DNA from: an uncultured Eubacteriales bacterium
Lineage (GTDB): Bacteria; Bacillota; Clostridia; Peptostreptococcales; Anaerovoracaceae
Direction of reading: 5' to 3'
Assembly: GCA_900318155.1 (NCBI GenBank)
Contig: ONJN01000167.1
Span: 1 to 43,026 of the forward strand
DNA: 43,026 bases
This document shows positions 23,580-30,957 of this stretch, in pieces; the stretch's first letter is position 1; each line of letters begins with the position of its first letter. Below the pieces are notes generated by a model. That model was not told where the DNA came from, did not search any database, and saw only the letters and a list, made by a program, of their open reading frames with translations. The position numbers and the translations under genes were made by a program.

Positions 23580-24598
23580 GAATGCGCCTCCTTCACAGTA
23601 TTCTTCTCTTTCAACGACCTGACAACATTCTGAAAATCTTCCACTGTGTCGATATTGAACGTTTTTATCCCCATGCATGTCTTTCTGACAAAGCCCGACA
23701 AAGCTTTTCCGGGTCCGATTTCCACAATGGTATCGATTCCCGCCTCCGCCATCCGGTAAATCGTATCTTCAAAATACACACTGCTGCATACTTGGCGCAC
23801 GAGCAAATCCGCAACGCTTTCTTCTGCTTTCTTCTCTCTGCCGATGCAGTTAAAGAGAACCGAAAATCGCCCCTCTCCAAAACTAACGTTTTTAAAACGC
23901 TTTGCGAGTGCTTCGGCCGCCGGATTCATGAATGCGGTATGAAACGGACCGCTTACTTTAATCCGTATCGTGCGTCTGGCCCCCTTTTTCTGCGCTAGTT
24001 TTTCTGCTTCTGCCACCGCCGCACAATTACCTGCGATCACAATCTGGCCCCGACAGTTATAATTAGCGATTTCAACAGCAGTTGAGGCTGTTCGGATCAG
24101 TGTCGGAGCTGTATTTTCAGCTATTTCCCCTTCCTGATCCAAGCCTTCCTGACTCAAAAACGTCTCAGCCTCCCGGCAACATTCCTGAACAGTTTCACGA
24201 TCCAGATTCAGGATCGCCGACATCGCCGCATCCACTCCTTCCGAAGCCGCCGCCATCTGCTGTGCTCTGAAGGCGATGAGATCAACGGCCTCCTCCGTTG
24301 AAAAAACGCCGGCCGCACAAAGCGCTGAATACTCGCCCAGACTGAGCCCCGCTGCCATTTCCGGAACAAACCCTTCCTTTTCCAGAAGCTTCCATACGCC
24401 GATTCCAAAAGCAAGTAAAATAGGCTGTGTATTGATAGTTTTCTTCAATTCTAAGTCCGGACCCTCAAAAGCGATCCGGCGCTGCTCTTCTGGCAACAGA
24501 TTAAAAACCTGCCGGAACTCTTCATAATTCTCGTAAAAATCTTTTCCCATGCCCGGGCGCTGACTGCCCTGACCTGCAAATAGCAATGCTGTTTTCAT
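23576..24598 (-). CDS. fabD: Malonyl-CoA:ACP transacylase FabD
   Basis: 340 residues, moves malonyl from CoA to ACP. Nucleophile Ser86 is in AAGLSLGEYSAL and the partner His220 in SGPFHTAFM. It begins with LLFAGQGSQRPGMG. At about residues 145-172 there is an insertion of some 25 residues (SQEGLDQEGEIAENTAPTLI) that the usual 310-residue enzyme lacks, just before VEIANYNCRGQIV; it is acidic and should be a surface loop. Start at ATG 24598, where the family begins, with a weak GTAGGA site; the longer frame is rejected. fabK precedes it, with 89 bases between. Confidence 0.93.
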   Translation of the reverse strand: MKTALLFAGQGSQRPGMGKDFYENYEEFRQVFNLLPEEQRRIAFEGPDLELKKTINTQPILLAFGIGVWKLLEKEGFVPEMAAGLSLGEYSALCAAGVFSTEEAVDLIAFRAQQMAAASEGVDAAMSAILNLDRETVQECCREAETFLSQEGLDQEGEIAENTAPTLIRTASTAVEIANYNCRGQIVIAGNCAAVAEAEKLAQKKGARRTIRIKVSGPFHTAFMNPAAEALAKRFKNVSFGEGRFSVLFNCIGREKKAEESVADLLVRQVCSSVYFEDTIYRMAEAGIDTIVEIGPGKALSGFVRKTCMGIKTFNIDTVEDFQNVVRSLKEKNTVKEAHS

Positions 24599-24687
24599 AC
24601 AAATCCTACCTGTATTATATATATATTGATGCAGCACCCATCGCTTATAATTCCGGAGCGATGTATCGACCGCCGCATAAAACTTAA

Positions 24688-25620
24688 CTAAATTCCTTTT
24701 GTTCTGATTTCCTCATACTCCCGCATCAACTGCTCCAGGATCATCCGCGCCGGCCGGATGTCCCCGATCATCCCGGAAACCTGTCCCGCCATCAACGATC
24801 CGCGCTTCACATCGCCATCAAAGACCGCTCTCCTCAGTGCACCCAGCATAATCCTTTCCAGCACCATCGGATCCGCTCCGCGAGACTCCTCTCTTACATA
24901 TTCACGTGACAAAGGGTTTTTCAGCGCCCGAACCGGATGTCCCGTAATCCTGCCTGTCACAATTGTGCCATTGTCCTTTGCCTTCACAACCGCGTTCTTA
25001 TAACTTTCATGGATCGGACATTCTTCGCTGAGAAGGAACGCCGTCCCAATCTGCACACCTGAAGCGCCCAGAATAAAAGCTGCCGCTAACTGTCGCCCCG
25101 TTGCGATTCCGCCAGCTGCAACGACCGGGATTCCCAACGCCTGTACCGCGTCTGCGACTTGCGGCACAAGCACCATCGTAGTCAACTCTCCGACGTGGCC
25201 GCCGCTTTCGCAGCCTTCCGCGATCAGCCCGTCAATTCCGAGCCGGGCAAGACGACGAGCCAGTGCGACAGAAGAAACAACAGGGAAAACTTTTGTCCCT
25301 GCATCTTTCCATTTCTTTACGTATACACTCGGATTACCCGCACCGGTCGTAACCAAAGGCACACGCTCCTCACTGATCACCTTTGCCATATTTTCCGTAT
25401 CAGGATTCATCAGCATCAGATTAACGCCGAACGGCTTGTTCGTCAGTGACTTTGCCTTGCGGATATGCTTTCTTAATGTGTCCGCGTCCATGCCTCCGCT
25501 GCCAATAATCCCCATTGCCCCGGCGTTGGAAATCTCCGCCGCAAACTCACCGGTTGCGATATTAGCCATACCGCCCTGAATAACCGGATACTCGATTCCA
25601 AAAAGTTCGTTGATTTTCAT
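24688..25620 (-). CDS. fabK: Enoyl-ACP reductase II FabK (FMN)
   Basis: 310 residues, flavin TIM barrel of the nitronate monooxygenase group; reduces enoyl-ACP with NAD(P)H. VIQGGMANIATGEFAA near the N-terminus, catalytic His142 in CESGGHVGELTT and the FMN phosphate region VAAGGIATGRQLAAA, LGASGVQIGTAFL are all present. No FabI is in the cluster, so FabK is the likely sole enoyl reductase, which by family knowledge means insensitivity to triclosan. ATGATG gives two starts; the second (25620) has better spacing to AAAGG. fabH precedes at 11 bases. Confidence 0.93.
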   Translation of the reverse strand: MKINELFGIEYPVIQGGMANIATGEFAAEISNAGAMGIIGSGGMDADTLRKHIRKAKSLTNKPFGVNLMLMNPDTENMAKVISEERVPLVTTGAGNPSVYVKKWKDAGTKVFPVVSSVALARRLARLGIDGLIAEGCESGGHVGELTTMVLVPQVADAVQALGIPVVAAGGIATGRQLAAAFILGASGVQIGTAFLLSEECPIHESYKNAVVKAKDNGTIVTGRITGHPVRALKNPLSREYVREESRGADPMVLERIMLGALRRAVFDGDVKRGSLMAGQVSGMIGDIRPARMILEQLMREYEEIRTKGI

Positions 25621-25631
25621 CATTTGCCTTT

Positions 25632-26645
25632 CTATAGCGTCAAGAGCATCACTCCATACGTCAGTCCCGCGCCAAAACCCGCACAGACCAGCCTCATTCC
25701 TTCACGCAGCAGCCCTTCTTCGTTCATCTGACAAAGAGCAATTGCCACGCTCGCAGCTGATGTGTTGCCAAATTCATAGATATTTCGAAAAAATTTCGCT
25801 TCAGGTTGTCTGAGTTTTATTCTTATCTGATCAATAATCCGCAGATTTGCCTGATGACAAACAAAGTAATCAACCTCGTCCGCGCTGATCTCAGAGAATT
25901 CCAGCAAATCACAGATTGCAGCCGGTACTTTGCTGACCGCAAACCTGTATACTTCCTGCCCCTGCATGCGGATAACCGGGGTAAACCGGGCACAATATAA
26001 AATCTCCTGATTCGGAATGCATCCGCACAATGCTTGAAATCGCTTGTTCTCATCATATTTAACAACCACTGCTCCGGCCCCGTCGCCGAATAAAATGCAA
26101 GTAGAACGATCTTCCATGTCGAGCAGCGGCGAGATTTTTTCGCTGCCAATAACAAGAGCGTAGCTTTCCTTCGCTCCTTCCAACCTTTTTTGTATATTCC
26201 CGTCGGCCGCGGCTGTTTGACAGACAGATGCACAGCTTTTTATCGGATTTGCCTGTAAAAGTGACTCCGCAACCGTGCATCCATAAATAAAACCAGAACA
26301 GGCGCCGTTCAGATCAATCGCCATCACGTTCTCAGCCAGACCCAGGCGTCCAGCTACCTCACAGGCGACCGGCGGTGTCGCACAATCCGGTGTAAATGAA
26401 CAGACGATGAGATAAACGATTTGTCTTTTATCTGCTGCGGCCTCCCGCATCGCCTTTTCGGCCGCTTCCACTGCCATTTCTGCGTTGCTCCGGCTGTGCG
26501 CATAATACCGGCTGTGAATACCGGTCCGTGACTGAATCCATTCATCACTCGTATCCACAAAATGTTCCATGTCTTCGTTTGTTACGGCCAGGTCCCCGGT
26601 CGCCCTGCCAAACCCGCAGAATTTCAATCCTGATATTCTTTTCAT
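25632..26645 (-). CDS. fabH: Beta-ketoacyl-ACP synthase III FabH
   Basis: 337 residues, starts each chain from acetyl-CoA or a branched acyl-CoA and malonyl-ACP. Cys116 in DLNGACSGFIYG, His in FVCHQANLRIID and Asn in GNTSAASVAIAL form the triad. DTSDEWIQSRTGI near residue 31 is the family signature. GGAG is 8 bases before the ATG, and the ATG shares one base with the accA stop (TGATG), so translation is coupled. It is slightly longer than E. coli FabH with small loop differences only. Confidence 0.95.
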   Translation of the reverse strand: MKRISGLKFCGFGRATGDLAVTNEDMEHFVDTSDEWIQSRTGIHSRYYAHSRSNAEMAVEAAEKAMREAAADKRQIVYLIVCSFTPDCATPPVACEVAGRLGLAENVMAIDLNGACSGFIYGCTVAESLLQANPIKSCASVCQTAAADGNIQKRLEGAKESYALVIGSEKISPLLDMEDRSTCILFGDGAGAVVVKYDENKRFQALCGCIPNQEILYCARFTPVIRMQGQEVYRFAVSKVPAAICDLLEFSEISADEVDYFVCHQANLRIIDQIRIKLRQPEAKFFRNIYEFGNTSAASVAIALCQMNEEGLLREGMRLVCAGFGAGLTYGVMLLTL

Positions 26646-27574
26646 CAGTTCTTCTCCACTATTCTTCCAATATTTCTCAATTTATTATAGCGTTCACGCA
26701 CCAGTTGCTCCGGCTTCTTTCGCAGGAGCGAATCTGCTTCCAGAAAGATTCTTTCGTGCTTTTCGCTGCGAGTTTGTTCATCTGCAGTCTTCAGCGACAA
26801 TCCCAGTTCTTCCACAAGTGCCCGACGCAACGCCTCAAAGACATATTCCGGTGCCCCTTGCGCCCCTTTGTCTGTTTCTGATATGACCCGATCACAGATA
26901 CCCAGTTCCTGCAGGTCCTGCGCTGTCATTTTCATCACCTCACAGGCTGTTTTCCAACGCGAGGAATCTTTCCATAGGATACTTGAGAATCCTTCAGGAG
27001 ATAAAACCGAAAAGACACTGTTTTCCAACATGATAATACGATCCGCAGCGGCAAATGCCAGTGCCCCGCCGCTTCCGCCTTCTCCGGTCAGAAAGGCAAC
27101 GGTTGGTACACGAAGCCGGCTGATCGTCATGATGCAGCGGGCGATCGCTTCGCCCTGGCCACGTTCCTCTGCTTCTCTGCCGGGATAGGCCCCAGGTGTA
27201 TCGACAAAAGTTATGACCGGCCTTTTAAACTTTTCAGCCTGCTCCATCAGCCTAATCGCCTTACGGTACCCCTCCGGGCCCGGCATCCCGAATCGGTGTT
27301 CGACCTTTTCACTCAGCGTGTGCCCTTTCTGGTGTCCAATTACCGTTACCGGCAGCCCATGAAACAGCGCAACTCCGCCAAGCACCGCAGAATCTTCACC
27401 CGCAAAACGGTCTCCCGCCTGCTCAAAAAAATCGTCAAACATCTCCCGGATATATTCTCTTGTTGTCGGCCGGCCTGCATTCCGAGCGATGATCAGCCGG
27501 TCTGCTGCCGAAGCCGAGCAGGTCCGCGCCTCATCGTGCCGGAGTGCGGAGGCCGAAATCTTCTTTGTGGTCAT
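26645..27574 (-). CDS. accA: Acetyl-CoA carboxylase carboxyltransferase alpha subunit AccA
   Basis: 309 residues. With AccD it moves CO2 from biotin to acetyl-CoA. GHQKGHT, FGMPGPEGYRKAIRLM, FVDTPGAYPG and GEGGSGGALA are the conserved crotonase-fold segments. The N-terminal helix found in other AccA proteins is somewhat shortened and replaced by a Ser/Ala/Arg-rich stretch. ATG 27574 lies 5 bases after GGAGG; the longer frame starting at 27616 overlaps that site and is rejected. It ends one base into fabH. Confidence 0.94.
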   Translation of the reverse strand: MTTKKISASALRHDEARTCSASAADRLIIARNAGRPTTREYIREMFDDFFEQAGDRFAGEDSAVLGGVALFHGLPVTVIGHQKGHTLSEKVEHRFGMPGPEGYRKAIRLMEQAEKFKRPVITFVDTPGAYPGREAEERGQGEAIARCIMTISRLRVPTVAFLTGEGGSGGALAFAAADRIIMLENSVFSVLSPEGFSSILWKDSSRWKTACEVMKMTAQDLQELGICDRVISETDKGAQGAPEYVFEALRRALVEELGLSLKTADEQTRSEKHERIFLEADSLLRKKPEQLVRERYNKLRNIGRIVEKN

Positions 27575-27618
27575 CAATACCTCCAAATAATCTTTATTCA
27601 GCGGTGGACCGGACATAT

Positions 27619-28479
27619 TCAGCGACGTGAATGCATACGCAGAAGTCGGATCAACGTATTGCGTAGTTCCGGCCTTGCCACCACCGCGTCAACAAATCCG
27701 TGCTCCCGCTGAAACTCTGCACGCTGAAATCCGTCCGGCAGCATTTCACCGATGGTCTGCTTAATGACTCGCGACCCAGCAAAGCCAATATGCGCGCCTG
27801 GTTCGGCGAGTATGATGTCCGCCAGACTAGCGAAGCTTGCCGTGACGCCGCCGGTCGTCGGATCTGTGAGAATCGACACATAAAGCAACCCGGCCTCGCT
27901 ATGGCGAGCCACAGCGACAGCTGTTTTGCTCATCTGAAACAAAGACAAAATGCCTTCCTGCATTCGTGCACCTCCTGACGCCGTAATAATAACGATTGGC
28001 CGACGGCGTCTCAGTGCGAACTCAAAAGCCTGCGTAATCTTTTCTCCGACCGCGGTACCCATACTGGCCATCATAAACCTGCAGTCCATAACCCCTATGA
28101 CGATCTTTATGCCGCCTATTTTTCCGGTTCCAGTGACAACGGCCTCTTTAAGATGACTCTTTCTCTGAGCTTCTTCCAGTTTTTCCTTATAACCTGGAAA
28201 ACATAGCGGATTGTTTCCGACAATCCCTCGTGAAATCTCTCTGAAACTGCCAGGATCCAGAAGAAACTGAATCCTGGCCGAAACGGTCAGCCGCCCGTGT
28301 CGTCCACAATGAGGACAAACGTACTGGTTTTCTCGGTATTCAATTCTGCGGTAACCGCTATCACAGACCGGGCAATAAAGGATCTCATTATCACGGATCA
28401 CTTTGTCCGCGGAACGGTTTCCCCGAATAACCCAGTTGATCGCTTTAACAAAAAATTTCTTTTCCCGGAACAAATTCAT
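27619..28479 (-). CDS. accD: Acetyl-CoA carboxylase carboxyltransferase beta subunit AccD
   Basis: 286 residues. An N-terminal zinc ribbon (CPVC at about 37-40 and CPHC at about 56-59) is followed by the crotonase-fold core with SGGARMQEGILSLFQM and TDPTTGGVTASFA. Partner of AccA, whose gene follows at 44 bases. GAGAGGAAG lies before the ATG, which overlaps the accC stop by 4 bases. Confidence 0.95.
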   Translation of the reverse strand: MNLFREKKFFVKAINWVIRGNRSADKVIRDNEILYCPVCDSGYRRIEYRENQYVCPHCGRHGRLTVSARIQFLLDPGSFREISRGIVGNNPLCFPGYKEKLEEAQRKSHLKEAVVTGTGKIGGIKIVIGVMDCRFMMASMGTAVGEKITQAFEFALRRRRPIVIITASGGARMQEGILSLFQMSKTAVAVARHSEAGLLYVSILTDPTTGGVTASFASLADIILAEPGAHIGFAGSRVIKQTIGEMLPDGFQRAEFQREHGFVDAVVARPELRNTLIRLLRMHSRR

Positions 28480-29852
28480 TTGTTTCTTCCTCTCACTGCC
28501 TCATAGACTTTCATCAGACCCGCCAGATTCTTATCAATGTACCCTGTGTCATAACGACCACGAAGAAAAACCTGATCGTAGAGGATGAGCTGAGCCAGCG
28601 GGAGAGTAGTCGGGATACCCTCGATAATCATTTCGCCAAGCGCCCTGCGCATCCGGCGGATCGCTTCCAGGCGCGTGCTTCCACAGGTGATGACCTTTGC
28701 TGCCAGTGAATCGTAAAACGGCGTAAGTTCGCACCCTTTGTACAGTGCACTTTCCACACGCACACCGATACCGTCCGGAAAATGAATGAAACTGATTTTT
28801 CCTGGTACCGGCACAAAATCCCGGGTTATGTCCTCGGCGCAAATCCGGCATTCGATTGCATGTCCCCGGATTTTCACGTCTTCCTGACAGATTTCCAGAG
28901 GCAGATCGGACGCGATCCGAAGCTGCTCCCGCACAATGTCGATACTTGTAACCATTTCGGTGATCGGATGTTCAACCTGAATACGGGTGTTCATTTCAAT
29001 AAAATAGTAATGGTTATTATTGTCGACAATGAATTCCACCGTACCGGCATTTCGGCAATCAGCCGCTTTTGCCGCCCGTATTGCGTCTCGCCCCATTTTA
29101 TCCCGCAGTTCATTGTCCAGATTCCAATCCGGCGCTTCCTCCAGCATTTTTTGATGTCTGCGCTGGATCGAGCAGTTTCGCTCACCTAGATGGATGATAT
29201 TTCCATAATGGTCGGCCAGAATTTGAAATTCAATATGCCGCGGATTTTCAATCATTTTTTCCACGTACATGCGATCATCACCAAAACTTTTTTTAGCTTC
29301 CAGCGCTGCTTCACGATAGGCCATCAAAAGCTCTCCGCTGTTGTCCGCTCGCCTCAGGCCACGTCCACCGCCACCCGATGCCGCTTTAATCAGTACCGGA
29401 TAGCCAATTTCCTCCGCAATTGCAGCGGCCTCCGATGCGCCTGCAACCGGACCGTCCGAACCCGGAACGACCGGAATACCGACACGGCGCATCGTGCGGC
29501 GCGCTTCAGCCTTGTCTCCCATAAGTTCAATCGCCTCCGCTGTAGGTCCAATAAACCGAATACCGTTCTCCTCGCACTTCCTTGCGAACTCCGCGTTCTC
29601 CGATAAAAAACCGGCTCCCGGGTGAATCCCATCGCAATTAGTCCCCTTTGCGGCCTCAATGATATTATCCATATTCAAATAACTCTCCGGTGCTTTGCCG
29701 ATGCAAACCGTCCGGTCCGCCAGCATGACATGCAATGCCTCCGCATCCGGCTCCGAATAAACCGCGGTCGTGCGGACAGACGCATCGATGCATGCCCGGA
29801 TAATCCGCACGGCAATCTCACCGCGATTCGCAATCAAAACCCTCTTCAGCAT
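28476..29852 (-). CDS. accC: Biotin carboxylase AccC
   Basis: 458 residues, ATP-grasp enzyme that carboxylates biotin on AccB with bicarbonate. N-terminal KRVLIANRGEIAVRIIRAC, glycine loop SGGGGRGLRRA, HIEFQILADHYGN and the catalytic EMNTRIQVEHPITEM are intact. Normal length. GAGG is 7 bases upstream of the ATG. It overlaps the accB stop by 7 bases and the accD start by 4, the tightest part of the operon. Confidence 0.96.
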   Translation of the reverse strand: MLKRVLIANRGEIAVRIIRACIDASVRTTAVYSEPDAEALHVMLADRTVCIGKAPESYLNMDNIIEAAKGTNCDGIHPGAGFLSENAEFARKCEENGIRFIGPTAEAIELMGDKAEARRTMRRVGIPVVPGSDGPVAGASEAAAIAEEIGYPVLIKAASGGGGRGLRRADNSGELLMAYREAALEAKKSFGDDRMYVEKMIENPRHIEFQILADHYGNIIHLGERNCSIQRRHQKMLEEAPDWNLDNELRDKMGRDAIRAAKAADCRNAGTVEFIVDNNNHYYFIEMNTRIQVEHPITEMVTSIDIVREQLRIASDLPLEICQEDVKIRGHAIECRICAEDITRDFVPVPGKISFIHFPDGIGVRVESALYKGCELTPFYDSLAAKVITCGSTRLEAIRRMRRALGEMIIEGIPTTLPLAQLILYDQVFLRGRYDTGYIDKNLAGLMKVYEAVRGRNK

Positions 29853-30367
29853 GATTCTACCTCAAACAGCACCTGTCCACACTCGACCATTTCACCATCT
29901 GTACCTCCAATCCTTCGTACGATCCCGCTGACCGGCGCTTTCACTTCATTCATCATTTTCATAGCCTCGATCATACAAAGTGTGCCCCCCTTTTCAATCC
30001 GTTCTCCTTCCCGGACAAAAGGTTTTCCGCCCGGTTCTGCTGCCGCATAAAAAACTCCGACGATCGGCGAACGGATTTCTCTGAATTTAAACAATCTTTT
30101 GTCACTGTCGGCGTTATTTCTGTGTTCTCCCTGTTCACTGACAAAAGTCATCCCATCGTTCCTGATGACTGATCCGCCGTCTCTTATCGCGTCGGCCGGG
30201 CTTTGTCCAACATACGAACCTTCTGCGATACCCGGATTTTGATCGACATATAACCCGTCTGCCGGTTTCCGCAGTTTAATCCACAGATTCTCTTCTCCTA
30301 CTTCCAGATAATTCAGAGACGACTTCTCAAAACGATCGATGCAGGCAAACAAAAAATCTTTGTCCAT
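29846..30367 (-). CDS. accB: Biotin carboxyl carrier protein AccB
   Basis: 173 residues. The C-terminal biotinyl domain has the target Lys137 in IEAMKMMNEVKAPVSG and ends EVESC. The N-terminal 95 residues are a charged helix plus a flexible linker longer and less Pro/Ala-rich than usual. ATG 30367 with GGGGG 5 bases before. The ATG shares one base with the acpP stop (TAATG). Confidence 0.95.
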   Translation of the reverse strand: MDKDFLFACIDRFEKSSLNYLEVGEENLWIKLRKPADGLYVDQNPGIAEGSYVGQSPADAIRDGGSVIRNDGMTFVSEQGEHRNNADSDKRLFKFREIRSPIVGVFYAAAEPGGKPFVREGERIEKGGTLCMIEAMKMMNEVKAPVSGIVRRIGGTDGEMVECGQVLFEVESC

Positions 30368-30600
30368 TATTTCCCCCTGTACCTGGTGACACAATCAATG
30401 ATATTCTCAACAGTTCTGATATTTGGCAACTCGTCATCCGGAATCTTGATATTGTACGCCTCTTCAAGGGCCATAACCAGTTCAACTGCATCCAGCGAAT
30501 CAATTCCCAGATCCTCATTCAGTCGAGAATCCATCGTAATTCTATCCCCATCGCAACTTAACGTATCAACCATGATTTCTCTGATTTTTTCAAAATCCAT
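30367..30600 (-). CDS. acpP: Acyl carrier protein
   Basis: 77 residues, strongly acidic. The phosphopantetheine site is Ser35 in LGIDSLDAVEL. It carries the growing chain between all Fab enzymes. AGGAG is 6 bases before the ATG. First gene of the operon, about 128 bases downstream of the predicted start of transcription, so its leader contains the palindrome. It should be a minor or major source of ACP depending on whether another copy exists elsewhere. Confidence 0.96.
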   Translation of the reverse strand: MDFEKIREIMVDTLSCDGDRITMDSRLNEDLGIDSLDAVELVMALEEAYNIKIPDDELPNIRTVENIIDCVTRYRGK

Positions 30601-30687
30601 ACTATGCTCCTTTTCATCATATGATAAACTTAATCATTATTTTATATTGCAGACTGCACCGGAATCTCAGTGAGGACAGACCGCAAA

Positions 30688-30723
30688 TTAGTTCAAATAT
30701 TTTACTTAAAATATTTGAACTAA
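30688..30723. promoter_or_regulatory. 36-base perfect palindrome, probable operator of the fab operon
   Basis: TTAGTTCAAATATTTT (30688-30703) and AAAATATTTGAACTAA (30708-30723) are exact reverse complements around ACTT. Each arm holds an AAATATTT core, so the site can be read as two adjacent MarR-type boxes of the form TTCAAATATTTGAA. It covers about +5 to +40 of the predicted transcript. The MarR regulator closing this operon is the obvious ligand. The 357-base gap 30601-30957 also contains both promoters and nothing else I recognise. Confidence 0.75.
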
Positions 30724-30734
30724 ACTTGTGGCAT

Positions 30735-30763
30735 ACCATAGCAGTTTTATATACTTTTGTCAA
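30735..30763 (-). promoter_or_regulatory. Promoter of the acpP-acc-fab operon
   Basis: Minus strand: perfect TTGACA (30763-30758), 17-base spacer, TATGGT (30740-30735). Predicted start near 30728, directly before the palindrome. Confidence 0.75.
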
Positions 30764-30881
30764 TGATACCTCTGAGAAAATCACACGATCTTCATGGACA
30801 CTGATGGACTTTCTTCTTCCAAATTTTAAAATAATTACAGGAAATTTAAGAAAACCTTATATTTTCAATCCTTTGCCGGCA

Positions 30882-30910
30882 TTGCTTAATATAACGGTAC
30901 GTTGTAAAAT
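30882..30910 (+). promoter_or_regulatory. Candidate promoter of the glycosyltransferase gene
   Basis: TTGCTT (30882-30887), 17-base spacer, TAAAAT (30905-30910), about 48 bases before the ATG at 30958. Confidence 0.55.
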
Positions 30911-30957
30911 AATGATATAAGGAGTAGTAGGTCTTATTTATGGGATGAGGTAAGTGA

